From the NCBI GenBank assembly GCA_964624475.1, contig CAZUYC010000004.1, positions 1 through 64,000 on the forward strand: a stretch of 64,000 nucleotides of DNA. Reading direction: 5' to 3'. Below, piece by piece: positions 1 through 8,643 of the stretch (position 1 is its first letter; each line of letters opens with the position of its first letter). This DNA is from CAZUYC01 sp964624475 (lineage in GTDB: Bacteria > Myxococcota_A > UBA9160 > SMWR01). The position numbers were made by a program, and so were the translations under genes. A model generated the notes under the pieces. The model did not search any database, was not told the origin of the DNA, and saw only the letters and a program-made list of their open reading frames with translations.

Positions 1-1102
1 AGGTGAGGATCATCAGGCTGCGGTAGAGGTTCTCGAGCACGCCGGCGGCGACGGCGCCGGGCGAGCCGCGCACCAGGTAGCCGCGTGGGCCGAGGATCTC
101 CATCAGCAGCTGGAACGCGTCTAGGTAGAACTCGGTGCCGAACACCTTGGTGGCCGAGGCGTCGGCCGGCGAGAGCGCGCCTCTCGACGCCGACCACGCG
201 ACCTTCCAGTTGATGAGGCGCAGGAACTCGAGGCCCGCGTACACGCGCGCGAGGTTCCCCTGCACCCACTCCTCGTCGAGCAGGCGCCGGCCGTCCGGCA
301 GCTTCGTGGTGCGCGCGTAGTCCCGCACGGCGAAATAGCAGCGCTCGAGCACGCCGGAGGAGCAGAGCGTCACGCGCTCGTGGTTGAGCTGGTGGGTGAT
401 GAGCTTCCAGCCCTTGTTCTCGCCGCTCACGAGGTTCGTCGCCGGCACGCGGGCGTTCTCGAAGAACACCTGGTTGATGTTGTGGTCGACGAGCAGGTCG
501 AGCGGGTCGATGCGGATGCCGGGCGTGCTCTTCAGGTCGACGATCAGGATCGAGATGCCGGCGTGTTTCGCCGCCTTCGGGTCCGTGCGCACCGCGAGCC
601 AGCAGTAGTCGGCCCCGCGAGCGAGGCTGGTCCAGGTCTTCTGGCCGTTCACCACGTAGTGGTCGCCGTCGCGCACGGCGCGCGTCTGGAGCGAGGCCAG
701 GTCGGTGCCGGCGTTCGGCTCCGAGTAGCCGATGCAGAACTCGATCTCGCCCGCCGCGATGCGCGGTAGGAAAGCGCGCTTCTGCTCGTCGCTTCCGAAG
801 CGCATCAGGGTGGGGCCCACGGTGTTGATCGTCAGCATGGGAACGGGGGCCATCGAGCGCATCGACTCGTCGAAGAAGATGAAGTGGTCGATCGGGCCGC
901 GTCCCTGGCCGCCGTACTCCTTGGGCCAGCCGAAGCAGAGCCAGCCGTCGCGGGCCATCTGCTGGCGGATCGCCTTGGTCTTCGGCCCGATCCCGTGCTC
1001 GCGCACGAGGTCCTCGCGGACCTCCGGGGTGAGCAGCTTCTCGTAGTAGGCACGCAGCTCGCGGCGCAGCCGCTCCTGCTCGTCGCTGTAGCCGATGTAC
1101 AT
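1..1102 (-). CDS. Acyl-CoA dehydrogenase (partial, cut by left edge)
   Basis: FAD-dependent alpha,beta-dehydrogenation of an acyl-CoA thioester, passing electrons to ETF. I translated the minus strand directly. It starts at ATG 1102 with MYIGYSDEQERLRRELRAYY, continues through a FGWPKEYGGQGRG segment and the GYSEPNAGTDLASL segment of the ACAD middle domain, and reaches MEILGPRGYLVRGSPGA near the edge. About 367 residues are visible of a family usual of 380-400, so only the C-terminal tail that closes the flavin site is missing. It begins 42 bp after the stop of the upstream MFS gene on the same strand and could be co-transcribed with it. Substrate chain length cannot be told. The family call is firm. 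Confidence 0.9.
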   Translation of the reverse strand, partial: MYIGYSDEQERLRRELRAYYEKLLTPEVREDLVREHGIGPKTKAIRQQMARDGWLCFGWPKEYGGQGRGPIDHFIFFDESMRSMAPVPMLTINTVGPTLMRFGSDEQKRAFLPRIAAGEIEFCIGYSEPNAGTDLASLQTRAVRDGDHYVVNGQKTWTSLARGADYCWLAVRTDPKAAKHAGISILIVDLKSTPGIRIDPLDLLVDHNINQVFFENARVPATNLVSGENKGWKLITHQLNHERVTLCSSGVLERCYFAVRDYARTTKLPDGRRLLDEEWVQGNLARVYAGLEFLRLINWKVAWSASRGALSPADASATKVFGTEFYLDAFQLLMEILGPRGYLVRGSPGAVAAGVLENLYRSLMILT

Positions 1103-1144
1103 CGGGCCCTCTCGTGCCGGACGCCTCGGGAAGGTTAGCCCAGA

Positions 1145-2440
1145 TCAGCGGCCCCGCGCGCGCTGGGCGACGAAGGCGCCGCAGCCGGCGCAGACCGCGG
1201 CGCCGAAGACCAGGGTCGGCGTGACGCCGAGCGCGCCGGCCAGCGCGCCCATGCCGAGGCTGCCGAAGGGCAAGAGCCCCGCCCAGGCCACCTGGAAGAG
1301 GCTCATGACCCGGCCGCGCTGCGCTTCGTCGACGACCTGCTGGATCAGCGTCTGGAGATCGGTCATCACCGAGAAGTAGCAGTAGCCGACGAGCGCCTGG
1401 GCGCCGAGCGCGATCCAGGGTCGGTCGGTCGCGGCGAAGACCGCGAGCAGCGCGCCGTAGGCGACGATGCGGAGCGCGCTCCCGCGCAGGGTGGCCTCGC
1501 GCGATCCGCTCACCAGCGCGCCGAGCAGGGCGCCGGCGCCCGTCGCCACGAGGATCCAGGGGAACCAGCCGATGTCGTGAAGCCGATCCTGCGCGTAGAC
1601 CGAGAGCAGCGCGACGTGCGAGACGCCGAAGAGCGAGAGCGTCGCCACCGTGGCGAGCGCGAGGAGCGCCGGCCGGCGCTCGCGCGCGTGCGCGAAGCCG
1701 GCGCCGATCCGCGCCAGGATCCCGAGCGCCTCGTCGGCGGGCGCGTAGGGCGCGATCCGCATCCGCGCGACCAGCAGGCCCGCGAGCGCAGCGGCGATCG
1801 CGTACGCCCCGAAGGCGATCTCGAAGCGACCGGAGACGAGCAGCGGGCCGGCCAGCATCGGCCCCAGCACGCGCGTCAGGTTGTTGAGCGCCGACTGGAG
1901 CGAGACGGCGCTCGCCAGGTCGGCGGCCGGGACCGAGTTGGCGGCGATCGCCATGTTCGCGGGCCCCGAGAAGGCGAAGGCGGTTCCGAGCAGGAAGGAG
2001 AGGCCGAAGAGCGACCCGCGGTCGATCGCGTGGGTCGCGGTCAGGGTCGCGAGCGAGAGCGCGAGCGCCACCACCGCCGCGTAGCAGGCGACCACGATGC
2101 GCTTGCGGTCCAGGCGGTCGGCCGCAACGCCGGCGAGCGGCGCGAGCACGAAGACCGGGAGGAAGAGCGCGAAGAAGACGAGGCCGAGGGCGAGGGGGTC
2201 GTTGTGGCTGAGCTCGATGGTGAGCCCCTGGAGCGAGAGATGGGACACCCAGAAGCCGCTCTGGTTGATCGCGAAGGCGAGGAAGAGCAGCCGGTACTCG
2301 CGGTGCGCGAGCGCGCGGAAGACGCGGGCACGCCCCTGCGCGCGCCAGGTCGGCACCCCCATCGCCACCGCGTCGGCGGGATCGATCGCGGCCTCCGCGG
2401 GATTGGCTCCGAGGCTCTCTTCGACGTGCGTCTTGACCAC
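1145..2440 (-). CDS. MFS transporter, EntS/MFS_3-like
   Basis: Inner-membrane major facilitator protein, likely an exporter of a small molecule. The first membrane span is YRLLFLAFAINQSGFWVSHL. The loop motif ADRLDRKRIVVACYA after the second span is the conserved GxxxDRxxRR-type motif. The C-terminal half (QTLIQQVVDEAQRGRVMSLF) matches the transmembrane secretion effector (EntS) family. The frame stays open to an ATG at 2599, but residues before GTG 2440 are low-complexity and would overlap the divergent gene at 2578. GTG 2440 has GAGGG eight bases upstream and gives 431 residues, a normal length. ATG 2362 is the alternative start. Substrate unknown. Confidence 0.85.
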   Translation of the reverse strand: MVKTHVEESLGANPAEAAIDPADAVAMGVPTWRAQGRARVFRALAHREYRLLFLAFAINQSGFWVSHLSLQGLTIELSHNDPLALGLVFFALFLPVFVLAPLAGVAADRLDRKRIVVACYAAVVALALSLATLTATHAIDRGSLFGLSFLLGTAFAFSGPANMAIAANSVPAADLASAVSLQSALNNLTRVLGPMLAGPLLVSGRFEIAFGAYAIAAALAGLLVARMRIAPYAPADEALGILARIGAGFAHARERRPALLALATVATLSLFGVSHVALLSVYAQDRLHDIGWFPWILVATGAGALLGALVSGSREATLRGSALRIVAYGALLAVFAATDRPWIALGAQALVGYCYFSVMTDLQTLIQQVVDEAQRGRVMSLFQVAWAGLLPFGSLGMGALAGALGVTPTLVFGAAVCAGCGAFVAQRARGR

Positions 2441-2577
2441 GGCTGCGACCCTCGGGCTCGCGCCCGGGGCGCGCAGCGGGGGAGCTGGGCGCGCGAAGGT
2501 ACCAGCTCGCAGGCCCGCGCGGCTAGAATGGCAGCGGATCGCTCGTCTGCTCGGCGGTCTGGGAGGTCCATCGGAGG

Positions 2578-3849
2578 GTGGCGGGCCGCGTCGTCGCATC
2601 GGGCGTGGCCGCCTGCCTCCTGGCCTCGCCCGCGCCCGCGGGCGCCTATCCCATCGACGGGGCGGCCTACACCGGGATCGGGCGGCTCGCCTACCAGGAG
2701 CGCGTGCAGGCCGCGGAGCTCCCCGCTGCGAAGCGGCCGCCGGGAGAGCTCCTGCCGCTCGCCGCGGTCGACATCCGGCTCGTGGAGCGTGGGGGGCTCG
2801 ACCTCCCGGCCCCGGACCCCCTCCTCACCGCGGCGTTGCGGCGGCTCCTCGGCGCGCAGGCCGAACGCTACGGGCTCGCGCTCCTCGACCTCTCGGACCC
2901 GGAGCGCGTGCGCTACGCCGAATGGAACGGGCGGGTCGCGCAGAATCCGGGGAGCGTCGGAAAGCTCGTGGTGGCGCTCGCGCTCTTCCAGGCGCTCGCC
3001 GACGCCCACCCGGGCGACGTGGCAGCGCGCGAGAAGATCTTGCGCGAGCGCGTCGTCACAGCCGATGCGTTCAGCGTGAGCGACCACCACACGGTGCCGT
3101 TCTTCGATCCGGTGGCGGGAAAGCTCACGCGCCGCCCGCTCCAGCCGGGCGACCGCGCGTCGCTCTGGACCTACCTCGACTGGATGCTCTCGCCGAGCTC
3201 GAACTCGGCGGCCGGGATGCTCCAGCGCGAGCTCCTGCTCTTGCACCGCTTCGGGAGCGCGTATCCGCCGCCGCCCGAGGAGGAGCGGCGCTTCCTCGCC
3301 GAGACGCCCAAGGGGGAGCTCGCGGCGCTCTTCGCCGCGGCGATCCAGGAGCCCGTCACGCGCAACGGGCTCGACCTCGCCGCCCTGCGTCAGGGGAGCT
3401 TCTTCACGCGCGAGGGCAAGCGCCTGGTGCCGGGGACGAGCAGCCATGCCACGCCCCGGGAGCTGGTGCGCTTCCTACTGCGCATGGAGCAGGGGCGCCT
3501 CGTCGACGCGTGGTCGAGCCGCGAGCTCAAGCGCCTGCTCTACCAGACCGAGCGGCGCATCCGCTACGCCTCCGCCCCCGCGCTCGCGGACGCCGCCGTC
3601 TACTTCAAGTCGGGCTCGCTCTACTCCTGCGAGCCCGAGCCCGACTTCGTCTGCCGCAAGTACCACGGCAACGCCCGCAACTACATGAACTCGGCCGCGG
3701 TGATCGAGTCGCCGGCGGGCGAGCGCCGCCTCGTCTATCTGGTGGCGCTGCTCTCGAACGTGCTGCGCAAGAACTCGGCCGCGGACCACGCCGAGCTCGC
3801 CCGGGCCATCCACGCGGAGCTCCGCGCCGACCACGCTCCCGGGCGCTAG
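2578..3849 (+). CDS. Exported serine hydrolase of the beta-lactamase/PBP fold
   Basis: Probably a periplasmic penicillin-recognising-fold enzyme related to class A beta-lactamases. GTG start, then a short hydrophobic signal (GVAACLLASPAPAGA) within the first 24 residues. The active-site motifs appear in order: S126-V-G-K129 (SxxK), S208-N209-S210 (in place of SDN) and K344-S345-G346 (KTG-like). At 423 residues it is longer than a class A beta-lactamase (about 290) because of an 80-100 residue N-terminal region and insertions, including a Cys-containing loop after KSG. It could be a peptidase or esterase rather than a true lactamase. It is divergent from the MFS gene at 2440. Confidence 0.75.
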   Translation: MAGRVVASGVAACLLASPAPAGAYPIDGAAYTGIGRLAYQERVQAAELPAAKRPPGELLPLAAVDIRLVERGGLDLPAPDPLLTAALRRLLGAQAERYGLALLDLSDPERVRYAEWNGRVAQNPGSVGKLVVALALFQALADAHPGDVAAREKILRERVVTADAFSVSDHHTVPFFDPVAGKLTRRPLQPGDRASLWTYLDWMLSPSSNSAAGMLQRELLLLHRFGSAYPPPPEEERRFLAETPKGELAALFAAAIQEPVTRNGLDLAALRQGSFFTREGKRLVPGTSSHATPRELVRFLLRMEQGRLVDAWSSRELKRLLYQTERRIRYASAPALADAAVYFKSGSLYSCEPEPDFVCRKYHGNARNYMNSAAVIESPAGERRLVYLVALLSNVLRKNSAADHAELARAIHAELRADHAPGR

Positions 3850-3944
3850 CGCGGCGAGGCGAGTGCAGCCAGCGCTGCACGCGCACCCTCCTCGTCGATC
3901 GCCTGGATCTCGCCGCCCGGCCCCCCGCCGTGGTATAAGCGGAC

Positions 3945-5123
3945 ATGCGGCTCCGCTCCGCCGGGCTCTTCGTGGCCGGCTGGGCGCTCGCGGTCGGCCC
4001 GCCCTCGGCGGCGCAGGCGCCCGATCCTCCGCCGGAGGCGGTCCTCGCCGAGCTCCCGTTCGTCGGCGACGAGCCGAACCGCGTCTACGTCGACCTCGCG
4101 CCCGAGGGATCGCCTCCCTTCGTGCTGATGCTGGATACGGGGGCCGCCGAGAGCGTGATCACGCCGCTCATGGCACGCAAGCTGCGCGTGTCGGTCCGGC
4201 GCGCGAAGTCCACGCCCTACCGGCGGGCGACGCGCCTCGGTCGCGACCTCCAGTTCTGGGTCGAGGGCCGGCGCAGCGACACGGGGTCGAGTAGCGGCTG
4301 GGAGTACGGGCTGCTCGGGGGGGAGTTCCTCGACGACTACGTGATCGAGGTCGACAACCCGGGCCGGCGCGTGCGCTTCCTCGACCCCGAGCGCTACGAG
4401 GTGCCGGACCGGGTCGAGGCCCCCGACGAGCGCGTGATCGCCTTCGAGCTCGCCGGGACGCGCATCACCGTGCCGATCGAGCTCCGGGGCAGACGCTTCC
4501 CCGTGATGCTCGACACGGGAGCCCCTCCCGCGGCGATCCTCTCCGGCGAGGTCGCGCGGGCCGCGGGGATCGAGGTCGAGTCGCTGCCGAGCTTCGGCGA
4601 GGGCGGGACCACGGTCGGCCCGATGCAGCTCCGCTTGCTCGAGACCGACGCCTTCCGCTTCGCGGGGATCGGCTTCGGAACCCTGCCGCTCCTCGTCGCA
4701 CCGCGCGGCTGGTACAACATCGCCGGCGCGACCGACTCCGCGCTCGGCATGGACCTGCTGCGGCAGTTCGTGATACGCATCGACTATCCGCGCCGCCGCC
4801 TCTGGCTCCGGCGCTCCGGCGACCGGCGCGTCACGCTCTACGGAGCCGACTATGCGGCCGCGAAGGAGGTGGGAGCCTTCCTCGACGACCGGCGCGATGC
4901 CTACGTCGTCTGGCGCATCGTCCCCGGAGGCCCCGCGGCCGCCTACGGCCTGCGCGAGGGCGACGCGATCGTGCCGGCGGGCGGCGAGAAGCGCCCGACG
5001 CTCGACCAGGTGCTGGCCCGCATCAAGGCCCGCGAGGAGCTGACCGTCGCCCGGAAGCAGGGCGAGGTGTGGGTCGACCTCGCGCTGCCGCTCGAGCCCG
5101 CGGACGCGCCCGCGGCGGAGTAG
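3945..5123 (+). CDS. Exported retropepsin-like aspartyl protease with PDZ-like C-terminus
   Basis: Signal peptide (LFVAGWALAVGPPSAAQA, cleavage near residue 25), then two retropepsin-like halves in one chain. The first has FVLMLDTGAAESVITP with D64-T65-G66; the second has FPVMLDTGAPPAAIL with D190-T191-G192. Bacterial members usually carry one DTG and dimerise, so this chain could form a pseudo-dimeric active site by itself. Residues about 310-385 (GGPAAAYGLREGDAIV and on) look like a PDZ domain that would position a substrate C-terminus. Expected in the periplasm or cell envelope. Substrate unknown. It follows the beta-lactamase-fold gene by 95 bp on the same strand. Confidence 0.78.
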   Translation: MRLRSAGLFVAGWALAVGPPSAAQAPDPPPEAVLAELPFVGDEPNRVYVDLAPEGSPPFVLMLDTGAAESVITPLMARKLRVSVRRAKSTPYRRATRLGRDLQFWVEGRRSDTGSSSGWEYGLLGGEFLDDYVIEVDNPGRRVRFLDPERYEVPDRVEAPDERVIAFELAGTRITVPIELRGRRFPVMLDTGAPPAAILSGEVARAAGIEVESLPSFGEGGTTVGPMQLRLLETDAFRFAGIGFGTLPLLVAPRGWYNIAGATDSALGMDLLRQFVIRIDYPRRRLWLRRSGDRRVTLYGADYAAAKEVGAFLDDRRDAYVVWRIVPGGPAAAYGLREGDAIVPAGGEKRPTLDQVLARIKAREELTVARKQGEVWVDLALPLEPADAPAAE

Positions 5124-5154
5124 GGGAGTCGGGGAGGAGAGGGGGCGCGCCGCG

Positions 5155-6423
5155 TCAGGCGTCCTTCGCGCGCAGGTCGGCGCGCAGCGTGCGCGCGGCC
5201 AGCAGGTAGTGCGCGAGGGCCCAGAACCCCGTCAGCAGGAGGACGCAGACGAGCGAGAAGCGCACGGCCTCCGGCCCGCGGTCGGCGAAGACGTAGTCGT
5301 TCAGCAGCCCGACGCTCGGCGGACCGAGTGCGAGCCCGATGATGTTGATGATGAAGAGAAGGATGCCCGAGGCGACGGAGCGCATGCGGACCTTCACCAG
5401 CGTCTGTACCGTGGAGAAGACGGGGCCCTGATAGAAGGCGGCGATCGCGAGGCCCGGGAAGAGCCACGCGATCGCCAGGTCGGGGTCGGTGTGGAAGAAG
5501 AAGGCGAGCGTGAAGGGAGCCGGGCCGACGGTGGCGATCGCCGGCACCCACAACCACCAACGCGCATCCATCCGGCCGAGGCGGTCGGCGAGGAGTCCCG
5601 CGATCGCGCTGCCGACGACGCCGCCGATGCCGAGGGCGATCCCGTACTTGGTGCCGAGCTCGCCCCCCTCCATCCCGTGCACGCGGCGCAGGAAGGTCGG
5701 AGCCCAGTTCGCGAACGCGTAGCCGCCGAATGCGGTCAGCGCAGTGGCGAAGGAGAGGTGGCGGAACGAGCGCAACGACCACAGGAAGCGGAAAACGTCA
5801 CCCACGGACGGCACCGGCTCCGACGCGGCCAGCCGCTCCGAGCCGCCGCGCGCCGGCTCGCGCACGCTCAGCTGGACGAGCACGGCCAGCAGGATTCCGG
5901 GCAGCCCGACCACCACGAAGGCGCGCCGCCAGCCCCAGTACTCCTCGAGCCAGCCGCCGGCGACGACGCCGAAGAGGATGCCGAGGTGGATGCCCATCGC
6001 GTAGATGCTGAGCGCGGTGGCGCGACGCTCGGGCGGGAAGTAGTCCGAGATGAGCGAGTGCGCGGGAGGGGAGAGCGCCGCCTCGCCGACTCCGACGCCG
6101 ACTCGCGCGGCGGCCATCTGGGCGAAGGTCTGGGCCGCGCCGGAGAGCGCCGTCATCCCGCTCCAGAGCAAGAGGCCGATGGCGATGATGCTCCGGCGCA
6201 CCCAGAGGTCGGCCCAGCGCGCGATCGGGATGCCGAGCGTGGCGTAGAAGAGGGCGAAGGCGGTTCCGCTCAAGAAGCCCATCGCCGAGTCGGAGGCGCC
6301 GAGATCCTCCTTGATGGGCTCGAGGAGGATCGAGAGGATCTGGCGATCGATGAAGTTGAAGATGTACGCGAGCAGGAGCACCGCGAGGACGTAGTTCGCG
6401 TAGCGGGGTGAGCTCGGCGGCAA
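5155..6423 (-). CDS. MFS transporter, Spinster-like
   Basis: Twelve-span MFS permease of the spinster type: the N-terminus AYIFNFIDRQILSILLEPIK followed by DLGASDSAMGFLSG is characteristic. The loop 2-3 (GIPIARWADLWVRRSIIAIG) and the DYFPPERRATALSIYAMG segment also match. Bacterial members are linked to export or uptake of lipidic or small organic molecules, usually without experimental assignment. The gene starts 7 bp after the stop of the GNAT gene on the same strand, so the two probably form an operon. It converges with the protease gene across a 31-bp gap without a clear terminator. Confidence 0.85.
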   Translation of the reverse strand: MPPSSPRYANYVLAVLLLAYIFNFIDRQILSILLEPIKEDLGASDSAMGFLSGTAFALFYATLGIPIARWADLWVRRSIIAIGLLLWSGMTALSGAAQTFAQMAAARVGVGVGEAALSPPAHSLISDYFPPERRATALSIYAMGIHLGILFGVVAGGWLEEYWGWRRAFVVVGLPGILLAVLVQLSVREPARGGSERLAASEPVPSVGDVFRFLWSLRSFRHLSFATALTAFGGYAFANWAPTFLRRVHGMEGGELGTKYGIALGIGGVVGSAIAGLLADRLGRMDARWWLWVPAIATVGPAPFTLAFFFHTDPDLAIAWLFPGLAIAAFYQGPVFSTVQTLVKVRMRSVASGILLFIINIIGLALGPPSVGLLNDYVFADRGPEAVRFSLVCVLLLTGFWALAHYLLAARTLRADLRAKDA

Positions 6424-6430
6424 GAGCGGC

Positions 6431-7246
6431 CTAGGCAGCGCCGCTTTGCGCGCGAGCCCGGCGCTCCCCGAGCCGCGTCAAATTCGGGTAGCGGGTGACC
6501 TCGACGTAGCCCATGCGCCGATAGACCGGCTCGCCCATCGGCGACGCCTGAAGCGACGCGATGCGGCCGCCGCGATCGAAACCCGCATGGGTGGCGACGC
6601 GCGTCACCAGCTCCGCGAGGCCGCGCCCGCGCATTTCCGGCCGGGTCCCCACCCAGTAGATGCCGGCCACCGCATGGGTCACGATCGTCATCGCCGCGGC
6701 GGCGGGCTGGTCGCCGACCCAGGCGACGAAGCTCGCGATGTGAGGTGCGCGCAGCACGTCGAGCTCCTCGAAGAGGGCTGGCGTGACGTCGCGCGGCATA
6801 CCGTACGTGGCGTAGGCCTCGCCGTTCACGAGCGCGAACGCCGCCGCGTCCGCAGGCGTCGCGACCTGCCGCACCGCGACCCCGGGCGGGGGATCGCGAT
6901 CCTCGAGGCGGCCCTCGAGGATCATCGCCGGAGGTTCGCCGAGCCGGGTGTATCCTGCCGCCGTCGCGGCGGCCTCCAGGTCGGGGTCTGCGTGGGCGCG
7001 GACGTTGACGGTGAACCCGCGCGCTCGCGCGTCGAAGAAGGTGCTCGCCCGTGCGAGCACCTCGTTGGCAGGGGGGCCCGCGCCCGTCCGCATCGCGCCG
7101 TTCACGAGGAAGGGCAGGGGATGGGGACCCGCGAAGAGGAGCAGCCCCTCCTCGTCGAGGACCGTGCCACCGCCCCGCCGCGCCAGCTCGCGGTAGGACT
7201 CGGCCAGGTTCAGATCCGAGAGCTCGATCAACGCCCTGCGTTCCAT
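6431..7246 (-). CDS. GNAT family N-acetyltransferase
   Basis: Acetyl-CoA-dependent N-acyltransferase. The C-terminal half has the GNAT core: VAGIYWVGTRPEMRGRGLAE contains the strand 4 and pyrophosphate-binding loop (RxxGxG/A as RGRGLAE), followed by GEPVYRRMGYVEV, the usual strand 6-7 turn. The N-terminal half (residues 1-120) has weaker similarity and may be a degenerate GNAT repeat. ATG 7246 is preferred because AGAAGG lies just upstream; an in-frame GTG sits at 7261. It is first in a two-gene unit with the Spinster-like MFS. Acceptor unknown. Confidence 0.82.
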   Translation of the reverse strand: MERRALIELSDLNLAESYRELARRGGGTVLDEEGLLLFAGPHPLPFLVNGAMRTGAGPPANEVLARASTFFDARARGFTVNVRAHADPDLEAAATAAGYTRLGEPPAMILEGRLEDRDPPPGVAVRQVATPADAAAFALVNGEAYATYGMPRDVTPALFEELDVLRAPHIASFVAWVGDQPAAAAMTIVTHAVAGIYWVGTRPEMRGRGLAELVTRVATHAGFDRGGRIASLQASPMGEPVYRRMGYVEVTRYPNLTRLGERRARAQSGAA

Positions 7247-7328
7247 CGGCCTTCTCGGCACAGTGACCTAGCCCAGCCGTGCGAACGGGGCAACCTGACC
7301 TGGTGCGAGCCGATCCCAGGGTCGACCC

Positions 7329-8636
7329 TCAGCAGTGGCGTCGGAAGACCGGTTTGGTGGGTGGCCCGAAGAGGAAGCGCTCCACCGAGCCCGCTTCGAC
7401 CGCGCGCCGGTAGACGCCGAGGGCTCCGTCGATCGCCTCGAGGGTGCGGTCGACGTCCTCGTCGCGGTGCGAGTAGCTGATCACGAGCGACGGAGCGAGC
7501 ACGCCCCGCGCGATCAGCTCCTGGAGGAAGAGCGCCCGGAAGGCCTGGCAGGGCGCGCCGTCCGGCCCGAGCGTCGCGAAGGTGAGGTTGCAGGGGCGCC
7601 CCGCGATGCGGACGAAGTCGCCGAGGCCGTGCGCCGCCACGAGCGCGTCGAAGCCGGCGCGGAGGCGCTCGCCCTGCCGGTGCAGATGCTCCACGACGGG
7701 CTCGCGCCGGTAGACGCGCATCGCCGCGATCGCGGCGGCGAGGGCGTGGGTCTCCCCCCCGTGGGTGGTGGAGAGCAGGAAGACGCGCTCGCGCCGGTGG
7801 CGGATCCCGCCGAGCTCCATGAGCTCCCGCCGCCCCGCCAGAGCCGAGACGGCGAAGCCGTTGCCGAGGGCCTTGCCGAAGGTGGAGAGATCCGGGGTGA
7901 TGCCGTAGTGGCGCTGCGCGCCGCCGAGGTGCCAGCGGAAGCCGGTGATGCACTCGTCGAGGATGAAGACGGCACCGTGCTCGCGGCACAGGCGCTGCGC
8001 CTCGTGGAGGAATCCGTCGCGCGGTTCCTCCCCGCGCGACGCTTCGAGGATCAGGCAGGCGACCTCGCCCGGGTGCTCCTCGAAGAGCTTGTGGACGCTC
8101 GCGAGGTCGTTGTAGCGGAAGGAGACGCTGAGATCGCGGACCGCCTTCGGGATCCCGGCCTGCATCGGGGTCGTGCCGATGAACCAGCCGTCGTAGGAGA
8201 AGAAGGGATGGTCCGCGCAGACGGCGACCCGGTCGCGGCCCGTGTGGGCGCGCGCCAGGCGGACCGCGGCGCTGTTGGCCGTGGACCCGTCCTTCGTGAA
8301 CTTGACCATCTCGGCGCCGGTCACGATCGAGAGCAGCTCCTCCGCCGCCTCGATCTCGATCGCGGCCGGGCGGGTGAAGTTCGCGCCGAGCAGGAGCTGG
8401 CGCTGCACGGCCTGCACAACCTCCGGGTACGCGTGGCCGAGCAGCACCGCCCGCAGCCCCATCCCCCACTCGATGAACTCGTTGCCGTCGACGTCCCAGA
8501 CCCGGCAGCCGCTGCCGCGGGCGATGAAGCCCGGCGAGCGCAGCGGATACTGGTCGTCGCCCTTGGCGTAGGTGTGGGCGCCGCCCGGGATCAGCGCGTG
8601 GGCGCGCGCGCGAAGCGCGTCGGAGCGGTCGAACAC
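7329..8636 (-). CDS. Class III aminotransferase, glutamate-1-semialdehyde aminomutase-like
   Basis: PLP-dependent fold-type I enzyme. ILDECITGFRWHLGG holds the PLP-pyridine Asp (D227), and LSTFGKALGNGF holds the Schiff-base lysine (K255). Length (435 residues) and the start IPGGAHTYAKGDDQYPL match HemL-like proteins found in surface-polysaccharide loci rather than housekeeping HemL. It starts 7 bp after the dioxygenase gene, so they are co-transcribed, and it lies beside the nucleotide-sugar operon. A role in transferring or shifting an amino group on a glycan precursor is an inference. A 12-bp palindrome (AGGGTCGACCCT, 7318-7329) touches its stop codon. Confidence 0.85.
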   Translation of the reverse strand: MFDRSDALRARAHALIPGGAHTYAKGDDQYPLRSPGFIARGSGCRVWDVDGNEFIEWGMGLRAVLLGHAYPEVVQAVQRQLLLGANFTRPAAIEIEAAEELLSIVTGAEMVKFTKDGSTANSAAVRLARAHTGRDRVAVCADHPFFSYDGWFIGTTPMQAGIPKAVRDLSVSFRYNDLASVHKLFEEHPGEVACLILEASRGEEPRDGFLHEAQRLCREHGAVFILDECITGFRWHLGGAQRHYGITPDLSTFGKALGNGFAVSALAGRRELMELGGIRHRRERVFLLSTTHGGETHALAAAIAAMRVYRREPVVEHLHRQGERLRAGFDALVAAHGLGDFVRIAGRPCNLTFATLGPDGAPCQAFRALFLQELIARGVLAPSLVISYSHRDEDVDRTLEAIDGALGVYRRAVEAGSVERFLFGPPTKPVFRRHC

Positions 8637-8643
8637 CCGGGCC

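Noticed and set aside
7318..7329. 12-bp palindrome AGGGTCGACCCT at the end of the HemL-like gene as an operator
   Set aside because: It lies at a gene end rather than before a start; short GC palindromes of this size are expected by chance at this composition.
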